DNA of 64,000 bases from Elusimicrobiota bacterium. Its GTDB lineage: Bacteria > Elusimicrobiota > Elusimicrobia > Elusimicrobiales > UBA9959. The notes under the pieces were generated by a model. It saw only the letters and a list, made by a program, of their open reading frames with translations. It was not told the DNA's origin and did no database searches. Location: contig JACQYT010000056.1 of assembly GCA_016208085.1 (NCBI GenBank), forward strand, positions 1 through 64,000. Direction: 5' to 3'. This document shows positions 1-7,528 of this stretch, one piece after another (the first letter of the stretch is position 1; each line of letters starts with the position of its first letter). Made by a program: the position numbers and the translations under genes.

Positions 1-1
1 G

Positions 2-136
2 GAAGTGGAAGACATCGTTATAGATGCCTTTGTCGCTTCCATGGAATATAAACCCGGGGAGATGCCGAAGTTGGAGTGCTTATGTGGCGAAACCCTGCTA
101 TATAATCCCATGAAGAGTCCGCCCGAAGGGCGTTAA
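2..136 (+). CDS. possible upstream part of the split M23 peptidase gene (5' end outside window)
   Basis: A frame open from the window edge runs 44 codons and stops at 134-136. Its last codons are made by a short palindromic repeat (116-140) that supplies the TAA, and a second TAA follows at 143-145. The M23 peptidase downstream is in this same frame, is open again from 146, and has no signal peptide of its own. I infer that one exported peptidase gene was interrupted by the repeat. The visible residues include a Cys-x-Cys pair but no domain I recognise. It could instead be the 3' end of an unrelated upstream gene. Confidence 0.35.
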   Translation, partial: EVEDIVIDAFVASMEYKPGEMPKLECLCGETLLYNPMKSPPEGR

Positions 137-140
137 TTTA
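116..140. repeat. 25-bp palindromic repeat, copy 1
   Basis: The core cgcccgaagggcg is self-complementary. The 25-base unit recurs at 1079-1103 with two mismatches, three bases before another start codon. This copy supplies the TAA stop at 134-136. Confidence 0.75.
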
Positions 141-163
141 TCTAAAATCTGGGTTACATCCGC

Positions 164-781
164 GTGCATAACGGCCGCGGGCTGCTCTACGAGGTGACCG
201 TGGACGGCGAAACCCTGGACGGCATAGCCGGGCGTTTTAAAAGCAAGGACGCGGACCTGGCGGCTTTTAAGATCGGGATAGTCAGGGAAAACGGCCTGCC
301 GCCTTCCGCCCTGCTTGCGCCGCACAAGTTTAAAAAAGGCGATCGTCTTCAGCTCCCCGGCGTCTATATCAATCTGGACGCCTACCGCCTGCCGTTCAAC
401 GGCGGCGAGATACGGATAAGCTCCAGTTTCGGGATGCGTTATCACCCGATCCTTAAACACAGGATCTTTCACAAAGGCTGCGACATCCCCATGCCCAGCG
501 GCACGCCGGTCTATCCTTCCCGGTCGGGCACGGTGGTTTTCTCGGGCTGGAAGGAAGGCTACGGCTATACCGTTGAATTAAGGCATAAAGACGGCTCCAT
601 GGCGCGCTACGCACATCTCTCAAAAGCGCTGGTGGCGGCGGGCGCGGAAGTGCAAAAATCAAAGAGTATGCTGGGCCGCGTGGGCTCCAGCGGCCTGTCC
701 ACCGGCCCGCATCTCCATTTTGAGATAATAACGCCTTCCGGCAGGTCCATCAACCCGATGAAGAAGCTGGGCAGAAGGTAG
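164..781 (+). CDS. M23-family murein endopeptidase with LysM-like N-terminus (probably 5'-truncated)
   Basis: A zinc metallopeptidase expected to cut peptidoglycan cross-links in the periplasm. From the GTG at 164, residues about 8-66 look like a degenerate LysM module (YEVTVDGETLDGIAGRF). Residues 85-200 form the M23 fold, with the HxxxD pair H103/D107, H151 in a YAHLS motif and the HLH triplet at 183-185, so the usual zinc ligands are present. No signal peptide or Shine-Dalgarno precedes 164, and the frame is open back to 146, just after two stops introduced by a repeat. The stop TAG runs directly into a GGTAGAGGGG tract. The peptidase assignment is firm; the start and functionality are not. 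Confidence 0.8.
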   Translation: MHNGRGLLYEVTVDGETLDGIAGRFKSKDADLAAFKIGIVRENGLPPSALLAPHKFKKGDRLQLPGVYINLDAYRLPFNGGEIRISSSFGMRYHPILKHRIFHKGCDIPMPSGTPVYPSRSGTVVFSGWKEGYGYTVELRHKDGSMARYAHLSKALVAAGAEVQKSKSMLGRVGSSGLSTGPHLHFEIITPSGRSINPMKKLGRR

Positions 782-803
782 GGTAGAGGGGATGGGGATA
801 CTA

Positions 804-828
804 ACCCGTCCGCCTAAGGCGGACGGGT
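804..828. repeat. GTCCGCC palindrome (hairpin), possibly a terminator
   Basis: Twelve-base perfect arms (acccgtccgcct / aggcggacgggt) around one base, 22 bp after the M23 stop. The same GTCCGCC/GGCGGAC core recurs at 6061-6085, 28484-28500, 54463-54486 and 56350-56377. T-rich sequence follows at some distance, so a terminator role is only possible. Confidence 0.7.
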
Positions 829-1078
829 GTTACGGGTTTTGAGTTTTAAGTTTTCTCCGCGCGACTAATTTCATAACTCTAAGTGAAACAGCGCCGAATG
901 CAAATATGATATAATTTAACACTATAGAATTTTCCTTTTTTTGGCAGCGTAGGTTCAACCACAAAAGGCACAGAAAGCGCAAAATAGCTGACTGGATTTC
1001 TGCCAACAGATCGCAGGAATAACAACTCTCTCATCTGTCATTCCCACATGTTGTAGGCGGGAATCCATAATCGGAAAA

Positions 1079-1103
1079 AGTCCGCCCGAAAGGCGTTAGT
1101 TTA
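1079..1103. repeat. 25-bp palindromic repeat, copy 2
   Basis: Differs from 116-140 at two positions. It ends two bases before the ATG at 1106 and occupies the place where a ribosome-binding site would be expected; no Shine-Dalgarno is visible. Confidence 0.75.
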
Positions 1104-1105
1104 TT

Positions 1106-2648
1106 ATGAAAAAGATCGGATTATTTTTTCTCTCTTTTACGCTTTTGTTCGCGGCTCATCACGTTTCAATTTCCCTTGCTGAAAACAATAAAAATGCTTC
1201 TAACTCCCCCTGTACATCTGATTGCCGGAAAGCCGGTGATTCCGGCAAGAAACAATCCGTGACAAAGAGAATCTGTTCCTCCCTCGCCGGCATTCTTACA
1301 AATGAAATAGGAAAGACCACAAATAAGACAAAATCAGGCATTCTTAAAGGCGGTTTGAAATACGTCAACGAAGTATGCGATCGGGGTGGAACCCCGGATC
1401 TGGCAAAAATAACAAAAGGTCTTCCTGAGGAAGACAAGAAAAGGATTTCACAAAAAACAAGTTCGGCGCTTTTTGACGGCAAAGGGGATCTCCCAGACAA
1501 AGATTTAGATGTAAACTCCAACCAGACCGCGACTTTAACCGGCGCCGGCGGCTGGGTAACCGATTTAAAAACCTCTGAGCCGGACCTAAATAAAATCAGC
1601 CCCGTCACAGACTTCAGCCTGAGCGGCACAAAACTGTCCGGAGAAACTCCGGGCCAGGCGGCAACAAAACAATCCCCCAGTCTGTCGGCATCCGCTTCGT
1701 CGGCAAAATCCCTGGCCGCCGTTGCGTCCGCCGCAGAAAATCAACCGCCGGCTGAGGCAGGCACAATTGCACCATTTGATTTACAACGTAAATGTCCTAA
1801 ACCATGCTGGTGCGATAAAAACCTTTATGCAGATTACACGACTGATATAAAAGTGTGCGACAGTAAATGTGAGATATTATGCGAAGGGTATTCCACAGAC
1901 GGCGGGGCCGGCGGTTCCACTTTGGGTAAGTTAATAAAACGCTTCAGAGACTGGATGGCAAGTATTTATCACCGGCTTAAAGGCGACGAAAAGTGCGGCA
2001 AGGCCTGGCACGATCCGGATAAAACATGCTGCGCGAACGGAACAACAATTGTTACGCTGTGCGGCGGAAAGTGTTATGACCCCGTGACGGAATACTGCGA
2101 AAACGACACGATATGCGAGAACACGTGTTCGGCGGGGGTTATCAGCGCCTCCCCGGCTCCGACAAACGGCGAGGTCGCTGTCGGTATCAGGCGAAAAGGG
2201 AGGGCAATTTCAGTGGTTGTCAAGCAGTGGGCAATTAAAAGCTTCGTCAGATAATAAACAGGCTACTATTACAAGTGCGGATCCCGGCAAAATCACGGTC
2301 ACCTTCGGAAGCAAAACATGCAGTAAGTGCCGTACAAGCATCACTGTCGCTTTTGTCAAGGTGTTAACAATTATTGCCTATCCCACTTCTGTTAACACAG
2401 GTAAAACTATAAAATTTACGGTTACAACCGAACCGGCAGGGGCAGCTTACATGAACCTGGTGCGGCTGACTCCGATTGCGGTTGACCCCATCATAATGTC
2501 AGGCAGTTCCGTAGCGCTGACATCGAAATCTCTGGAAGAGGGGATCTTCATCTACCAAGTCAAAGCATGGATGGGAGTATTTGTGATGCATGCGACGGCA
2601 GGAGGAAGTGACAAAGGACAATCCTCCCAAATGCTATGGGTATTTTAA
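1106..2648 (+). pseudogene. cysteine-rich exported protein with C-terminal Ig-like region, broken by a frameshift
   Basis: The first frame (1106-2254) encodes a signal peptide (MKKIGLFFLSFTLLFAA), a Lys/Ser/Thr-rich stretch, and a region at residues 225-350 with about 20 cysteines in CxxxC-like spacings. After about 2185 that frame gives a basic, unlikely tail, while frame 3 becomes coding. It reads through an Ig-like motif (GGQFQWLSSSGQLKAS... then an ITSADPGKITVTF strand) to a stop at 2646-2648. The two halves join naturally near 2184-2190, so one gene of about 510 codons carries a single-base shift. I do not recognise the family. The downstream gene starts 16 bases after the end and may be co-transcribed. 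An assembly error is an alternative to real decay. Confidence 0.6.
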
Positions 2649-2663
2649 TTGCGGCAGGGAATT

Positions 2664-3500
2664 ATGAATAAAAAAACAGCGATATCCGCGCTGATCAGTC
2701 TTGGGATAATAATGGCAGTATTGTTTGTTTTTAAAATATCTAGAACCTCGAAATACAACAACGAACTAAATGTAAAAATGGATTGTACGTTTGACAATGT
2801 TGATTTATTTGAAATTACCAGTCTGAGCAAGTGTGATGTATCCAGTAAATTAGCTATAGGAGTGGAAGTAAACTTTTCATTTGATGAAAGTCAGGATGGA
2901 AAAAGCCTGCGTTTTTCGCTAAAGGTTTCGTCCATGTCTAAGCGGGATATCCTGGATGAGATTATACGCAAGAACCCCGGATACAACTGGAAGGAAATAG
3001 ACGGCGTCGTTAGTATCCGGCCTTATCAGGCTGTGGGCGCACCCGTATCTCCGCTTGATATGACAATTTCCCGTTTTGAAGTGCATCAAACATCGCCTTT
3101 TTCTGCATTGGAATATCTGAGGCGGCTGGCAAATGAGAATAATATTCCGGTTACTACTCCTTTGTATGAGATAGCTGTAAAAAGAGGAACTAAGGTGCCG
3201 GATTCCGGAAAGCTGGAAAATCCGGGAGATTACGATCCTGAGCAACTAATAAGTGTGGTTATACCCCACGAGGTAAGTATCCGGGATTGCTTGAATGCGA
3301 TAGTTTTAGCTGCTCCGCCAGCGTATTGGAAAGCTATAAAATTCAAGGATAATAAAACAGCCTTATTTATAGACAGCTCCCGGCCCCGATATAGTCAGGG
3401 TAAAAACATGAAGCCATTTGCCTATGCCGACATTACGACCGGATTTAATTTTGTGCCGATAAAAGATGATCAATCAGTGCCTGCTTCGTCAACTCATTAA
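2664..3500 (+). CDS. membrane-anchored protein of unknown function
   Basis: I choose the ATG at 2664 because AGGGA lies five bases before it; an upstream TTG is possible. The protein (278 aa) has one N-terminal transmembrane helix (residues about 5-24, [17 protein letters not shown]), then a soluble domain expected outside the membrane. The segment [19 protein letters not shown]...[14 protein letters not shown] resembles the short STN-type motif seen in secretin and TonB-receptor N-termini; that is a weak resemblance, not an assignment. It follows the broken cysteine-rich gene closely and shares its low-GC composition, which differs from the GC-rich housekeeping genes downstream. The pair may be a recently acquired unit. 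Confidence 0.6.
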   Translation: MNKKTAISALISLGIIMAVLFVFKISRTSKYNNELNVKMDCTFDNVDLFEITSLSKCDVSSKLAIGVEVNFSFDESQDGKSLRFSLKVSSMSKRDILDEIIRKNPGYNWKEIDGVVSIRPYQAVGAPVSPLDMTISRFEVHQTSPFSALEYLRRLANENNIPVTTPLYEIAVKRGTKVPDSGKLENPGDYDPEQLISVVIPHEVSIRDCLNAIVLAAPPAYWKAIKFKDNKTALFIDSSRPRYSQGKNMKPFAYADITTGFNFVPIKDDQSVPASSTH

Positions 3501-3537
3501 GGTTATAAAGCTAATATCTTACTGGAGGACATACAGT

Positions 3538-3891
3538 ATGAAAGCCGATATCCATCCCAGATACAATTTATGCGAAGTGGCCTGCGTATGCGGCAACGCT
3601 TTCCAGACCCGCTCCACCAGGCCTGCTATAAAAGTGGAAATATGCAGCGTCTGTCATCCTTTCTACACCGGCAAGCAGAAATTGATAGATACGGCCGGCC
3701 GGGTGGAGAAATTCAATAAGAAGTTCTCCGCCACCGGCGGCAAGATGGTGACGCGCAAACCCAAGACCGCCGCGAAGACCTCTGTGACGCCCAAGCATAA
3801 GAAAAAAGTGCTTTCCTCCGCGCCCAGGGCAAAAACCGCCAAGGCGGCCAAAGCGGAGGCGAAAGCGGAAAAGAAAGCCGAAACCAAGTAG
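3538..3891 (+). CDS. rpmE: 50S ribosomal protein L31 with basic C-terminal extension
   Basis: Large-subunit ribosomal protein. Residues 1-68 are a standard zinc-type L31: MKADIHP start, a CVCG pair near residue 16 and a CSVC pair near residue 37, then [19 protein letters not shown]. Typical L31 stops around 70 residues; this one runs to 117 with a Lys/Ala-rich tail ([14 protein letters not shown] near the end). The ATG at 3538 is set by a GGAGG at 3524-3528. A strong hairpin terminator follows 11 bases after the stop, so the gene probably ends its transcript. The tail is probably disordered and RNA-binding (inference). Confidence 0.95.
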   Translation: MKADIHPRYNLCEVACVCGNAFQTRSTRPAIKVEICSVCHPFYTGKQKLIDTAGRVEKFNKKFSATGGKMVTRKPKTAAKTSVTPKHKKKVLSSAPRAKTAKAAKAEAKAEKKAETK

Positions 3892-3902
3892 CGCCGTTTT
3901 CT

Positions 3903-3942
3903 AAAACAGGCAAATCATGTTTAACGGGTTTGCCTGTTTTTT
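3903..3942 (+). terminator. Rho-independent terminator after rpmE
   Basis: Perfect 12-base arms (aaaacaggcaaa / tttgcctgtttt) separated by 14 bases, with a T run continuing past the right arm. It lies directly after rpmE. Confidence 0.85.
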
Positions 3943-3946
3943 AGGG

Positions 3947-3989
3947 AGCGAATAACGCGAATTGATGTGTAATATTCGTGTTATTCGCT
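3947..3989. repeat. inverted repeat in the prfA leader
   Basis: Sixteen-base arms (agcgaataacgcgaat / attcgtgttattcgct) with one mismatch and an 11-base spacer, ending 31 bases before the prfA start. Another case of a hairpin in the leader of a housekeeping gene that lacks a visible Shine-Dalgarno. Confidence 0.7.
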
Positions 3990-4020
3990 GTTGTTTGTTC
4001 GCATAATTCGCTGTCAATTT

Positions 4021-5115
4021 ATGCATGGAAAAGAACTTGAGCGCATGACTGCCGAACTGGCCGATACCGAAGCGCGGCTGGCTTGCGGCGGGCTTGAGGC
4101 CAAAGAGATAGAGACCCTTTCGCGGAAACACTCCCGCCTTAAAACCGTTATTGACACCAAGCGGGAGCTGGACGCCGCCCGCGCCGAGCTCGCCCAAACC
4201 CAGGGCATGCTTACCGACACTGACCCCGCCCTGGCGGAACTGGCCCTGGCCGAATTCGGGCCGCTGAAGGCGAAAGCCGAAACCCTTGAGAAAAAGCTGG
4301 AACTGCTGATCTTGCCCCCGGACCCGCAGGACTCAAAAAATATTTTCATGGAAATACGCGCCGGCGTGGGCGGGGACGAATCCGCCCTCTTTGCGGCGGA
4401 CCTGCTCAGGATCTACACCAAATTCGCCGCTTCCATGGGCTGGAAAGCCGAATTGCGCGACCTAGCCTCTACCGGCCTTAAAGGCATAAAGAACGCCGTT
4501 CTGTACATAGAGGGCGCCAACGCCTACGCCTGGCTCAAATACGAGGGCGGCGTGCACCGCGTGCAGCGGGTGCCGCTGACCGAGGCCTCCGGCCGCGTAC
4601 ACACCTCAACCGTAACGGTGGCCATAATGCCGGAGACGGACGAGCTGGAAATAAAAATAGAAGCCAAAGACCTCAAAATAGACACCTACCGGGCCGGCGG
4701 CGCCGGCGGCCAGAACGTGAACAAGGTGGAGACCGCGGTCCGCATCACGCATCTTCCAAGCGGTATGGTGGCGGCTTGCCAGCAGGAGCGCTCCCAGGGA
4801 CAGAACAGGCAGAAAGCCATGCAACTGCTGGCGGCTAAGCTGGCCAGCGCCGCCATTGAATCACAGAACGCATCCCTGGCCGGCCAGCGGAAGAAGCAGG
4901 TCGGCACCGGCGGACGCTGCGAGAAAATAAGGACTTATAATTTTCCGCAAAGCCGCGTGACCGACCACCGCGTCCAGAGGTCCTGGCATAATATGGACGA
5001 GATAATGGAAGGCGGGATAAAAGGCATGCTTGAAGACGTGAAATTAAATATCGGCGGAAAAAAAGCCGATACCCGCTCAGCAGACCTTTCCGCCGAAGGT
5101 GAGAATGGCGAATAA
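4021..5115 (+). CDS. prfA: peptide chain release factor 1
   Basis: Recognises UAA and UAG in the ribosomal A site and triggers peptide release. From the ATG at 4021 it is 364 aa, normal length. Residues 1-100 are the helical domain 1. The stop-codon reader PxT motif is PLT at 185-187 (usually PAT). The catalytic GGQ is at 229-231 in [12 protein letters not shown], followed by the usual QERSQGQN segment. No Shine-Dalgarno precedes the start; an in-frame TTG at 3991 is less likely because it would put residues in front of domain 1. Its end overlaps prmC by 11 bases. PrmC methylates the glutamine of this GGQ, so the coupling is functional. Confidence 0.97.
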   Translation: MHGKELERMTAELADTEARLACGGLEAKEIETLSRKHSRLKTVIDTKRELDAARAELAQTQGMLTDTDPALAELALAEFGPLKAKAETLEKKLELLILPPDPQDSKNIFMEIRAGVGGDESALFAADLLRIYTKFAASMGWKAELRDLASTGLKGIKNAVLYIEGANAYAWLKYEGGVHRVQRVPLTEASGRVHTSTVTVAIMPETDELEIKIEAKDLKIDTYRAGGAGGQNVNKVETAVRITHLPSGMVAACQQERSQGQNRQKAMQLLAAKLASAAIESQNASLAGQRKKQVGTGGRCEKIRTYNFPQSRVTDHRVQRSWHNMDEIMEGGIKGMLEDVKLNIGGKKADTRSADLSAEGENGE

Positions 5116-5971
5116 AGGCGGGGTCACGGCGAAGATTTTGCTGGCCGAGGGCACGGCGCGGCTTCGAGCCGCAGGAATAAGCGAGGCGGGGCTTAATTGC
5201 GCCTGGCTGCTGGCGTACGTGCTTGGAGACGACAGGCTTTCCCTGCTTGCCGACGGCGCGCGGCCGGTGCCGCCCCGGGCGGCCGGAAACTTTAAAAAAC
5301 TTTTGGCGCGCAAAGCCCGGGGCGAGCCGCTGGCTTATATACTCGGCTGGCAGCCTTTCTGCGGCCTGTCCCTGAAAGTGGATCGGCGGGTGCTGGTCCC
5401 TAGGCCGGAGACCGAAGAGCTAGTCGGCCTGGCAGCGGATTTTATACTTAAGAATCACAAGAACGGCGCGCCGGAGATACTTGATTTCGGCGCCGGTTCC
5501 GGCGCCATAGCGCTGGCGCTGGCTTTTCGTTTTCCCAAAGCCTCGGTCACGGCGGCTGAGAAATCAAAGGACGCTTTAGCCTGCGCCAAAGAAAATGCCG
5601 CTGCCCACGGCCTTGAAAGCCGGGTAAGATTTTTACGGGCCGCTTCACTTAAAGGCGCAAAAGGCCTTTTTGACGTGATAGTTTCAAATCCCCCTTATAT
5701 CCCCACTACGGTCATACCAGGGCTGGATAAAGAGGCGCTGTCCGAGCCTTTCCTCGCTTTGGACGGCGGCGCTGACGGGCTTAAAGTGGTCAGGCCCATA
5801 ATACGCCAGGCGCCGGAAGCGCTTAAAAAGGGCGGAGCGCTGTTCCTTGAGCTGGGAGACGCCCAGGCGCCTCAGGCGTTTAAGCTGTTTAACGGCCGGT
5901 TCTGGCGGGAAAAAAAACTTTTCAGTGATTTGAACGGAAAGAAGAGATTTATGCGCGCCGTGAAAAAATAA
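5105..5971 (+). CDS. prmC: release factor glutamine N5-methyltransferase
   Basis: SAM-dependent enzyme that methylates the GGQ glutamine of release factors. The 288-aa protein has the PrmC N-terminal helical domain (1-95), the [14 protein letters not shown] signature (95-107), SAM-binding motif I DFGAGSG at 127-133 and the active-site NPPY at 195-198. The ATG at 5105 follows an AAGGTGAG ribosome-binding site inside the prfA 3' end, so translation is probably coupled to prfA. Downstream lies a repeat that leads into murA. Confidence 0.96.
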   Translation: MANKGGVTAKILLAEGTARLRAAGISEAGLNCAWLLAYVLGDDRLSLLADGARPVPPRAAGNFKKLLARKARGEPLAYILGWQPFCGLSLKVDRRVLVPRPETEELVGLAADFILKNHKNGAPEILDFGAGSGAIALALAFRFPKASVTAAEKSKDALACAKENAAAHGLESRVRFLRAASLKGAKGLFDVIVSNPPYIPTTVIPGLDKEALSEPFLALDGGADGLKVVRPIIRQAPEALKKGGALFLELGDAQAPQAFKLFNGRFWREKKLFSDLNGKKRFMRAVKK

Positions 5972-5984
5972 AAAAATTCTGTTC

Positions 5985-6085
5985 CTGACCAGTGAAGCAA
6001 ATTTGCCGGGCGGTTATTGGAAAAATCTATTGGTAGAGGTTGGTAAACAGGCGAACGGAAATCCGTCCGCCTTAGGCGGACGGAT
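5985..6085 (+). repeat. ~100-bp hairpin-leader repeat, copy 1 (murA)
   Basis: Begins CTGACC, has TTATTGGAAAAATCTATTGG in the middle and GCGAACG at offset 66. It ends in a perfect 11-base-arm palindrome (6061-6085) whose last base touches the murA ATG. The same layout precedes nusB and purH, and occurs inverted after tolB and kbl. The TGGAAAAAT may be a weak extended -10 (inference). Confidence 0.8.
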
Positions 6086-7408
6086 ATGGATAATTTTATA
6101 ATACACGGTTCAAAATCTTTGCGCGGCGAGGTGAAGATAAGCGGATCCAAAAACGCGGCGCTGCCGATACTTGCCGCCACCATGCTTACGCGGGAAAAAT
6201 GCGAGATACGGAACGTCCCCGACCTGATGGACATCAAATCCACTTTTGAACTGCTTAATTATATGGGCAAAAAATGTTTTTTCGGATTCAACGTTTTCAG
6301 CGTGGAGGAAGCTTCGGCCCTGAAACAGCACGCCCCCTACGACATGGTCAGGAAGATGCGCGCGTCGGTGCTGGTGGCGGGGCCGCTGCTGGCGAGATTT
6401 AAAAAAGTCAGGTTCTCGCTGCCCGGCGGCTGTTCAATAGGAGTGCGGCCCATAGACATACATCTTGAGGCTTTCCAGAAACTGGGGGCCCAAGTGTCTT
6501 ATGAACGGGGCGATGTAATAGTGAGCGCCGCGAAACTTAAAAGCGCCCGGCTGAAGTTCCGTTTCCCCAGCGTCGGCGCCACCGAGAACCTGATGATGTG
6601 CGCCGCGCTGATAAAAGGGACCACCGTGCTTGAAAACTGCGCCCGGGAGCCGGAGATCGCCGACCTTGCCGGGGCGCTCCGTTGCATGGGAGCCGTTGTG
6701 GAAGGGGAAGGCGCCGCCACAATAAAAATATGCGGCAGGGACGCTTTGAAAGGGCTTAAATATTCCGTCATGCCGGACAGGATAGAGACAGGCACCTTTA
6801 TGCTGATAGCCGCCGCGGCCGGAGGCAAACTCAAACTTTTAAACACCGATCTCAGGCTGGTGGAAGCTGTCACGCGCGGGCTTAAAAAAGCCGGGGTAAA
6901 GATTTCCACCGCCTGCCCGCCAGAAGCCCAACCAACGCCGGTTCGGGAATTTGGCAGGCGGGCCGCGCCAAAGCTCCGCTGGGGGGGGATAACCGTGGAA
7001 GCCAACGGATGCAGGCCGGCGCCGATCGGCGTGGCGACCAAACCCTATCCCGGATTTCCCACGGACCTGCAGGCACCCTGGATGGCGTTTATGGCGCGCG
7101 CCAGAGGTGAAAGCCTGATACACGAAGCGATCTTTGAGAACAGGTTCATACATGCCGCCGAACTTATGCGCATGGGCGCCGATATTACCGTCACCGACCG
7201 GAAAGCCGTCGTCAGAGGCGTCAAACGGCTTCTGGGCGCCCCGGTAATGGCCTCGGACATCAGGGCAGGAGCCGCGCTTATAGTGGCCGCGGCCGCGGCC
7301 AGGGGGATAACGGTGATCAAAAGGGTCTATCATATAGACCGGGGCTATGAAAAAATAGAGGACAAGCTCCGTTTGGCGGGCATGAGGATAGAAAGGGTAA
7401 AAGCATAG
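6086..7408 (+). CDS. murA: UDP-N-acetylglucosamine 1-carboxyvinyltransferase
   Basis: First committed step of peptidoglycan synthesis: transfers enolpyruvate from PEP to UDP-GlcNAc in the cytosol. The catalytic cysteine is C116 in LPGGCSIGVRPIDIH. Other family landmarks are KISGSKNAALPIL (17-29), PYPGFPTDLQAP (320-331) and YHIDRGYEKIEDKLR near the end. At 440 aa it is about 20 longer than usual. The excess is a proline/arginine-rich segment at about 276-298 that has no counterpart in MurA and is encoded by an imperfect inverted repeat. The hairpin of the leader repeat ends exactly at the ATG, leaving no normal Shine-Dalgarno spacing. Confidence 0.96.
   Translation: MDNFIIHGSKSLRGEVKISGSKNAALPILAATMLTREKCEIRNVPDLMDIKSTFELLNYMGKKCFFGFNVFSVEEASALKQHAPYDMVRKMRASVLVAGPLLARFKKVRFSLPGGCSIGVRPIDIHLEAFQKLGAQVSYERGDVIVSAAKLKSARLKFRFPSVGATENLMMCAALIKGTTVLENCAREPEIADLAGALRCMGAVVEGEGAATIKICGRDALKGLKYSVMPDRIETGTFMLIAAAAGGKLKLLNTDLRLVEAVTRGLKKAGVKISTACPPEAQPTPVREFGRRAAPKLRWGGITVEANGCRPAPIGVATKPYPGFPTDLQAPWMAFMARARGESLIHEAIFENRFIHAAELMRMGADITVTDRKAVVRGVKRLLGAPVMASDIRAGAALIVAAAAARGITVIKRVYHIDRGYEKIEDKLRLAGMRIERVKA
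6911..6979 (+). repeat. in-frame repeat-derived insertion within murA
   Basis: The left end gcctgcccgcc and the right end ggcaggcgggc are largely complementary. The block codes for the ~22 residues by which this MurA exceeds its family, between the VKI strand and the GITVEANG strand. Confidence 0.55.
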
Positions 7409-7420
7409 CCGTAAAACGGC

Positions 7421-7507
7421 TGCCGTAAGCCTTAAGCCATAGGCCGTAGGCAGAAAAATAAAAAGCCAAGCTCTTCTGCATACGGCTTATGGCGTATAGC
7501 CTATGGC
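7421..7507. repeat. GCCATAAGCC-type inverted repeat between murA and folC
   Basis: Two ~35-base arms built from variants of gccataagccgta are roughly 80% complementary around a short AT-rich spacer. A single half-unit recurs at 14880-14898 after the thymidine kinase gene. The right arm ends 21 bases before the folC ATG. Confidence 0.65.
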
Positions 7508-7528
7508 AATAAATTGCAGAGCAAACTG

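Larger units (their letters stand above)
782..1105. other. gene-less stretch rich in small repeats
   Basis: It starts with a GGTAGAGGGG tract right after the M23 stop, followed by a 25-base perfect hairpin at 804-828. The middle is AT-rich (about 840-950) and the stretch ends in the 25-base repeat copy at 1079-1103. No convincing ORF or RNA gene was seen. Confidence 0.6.

Noticed and set aside
5985-6085. Leader repeats as integron attC sites
   Set aside because: No RYYYAAC / GTTRRRY core pair at the ends, the hairpin is terminal rather than spanning the element, and no integrase is in the window.
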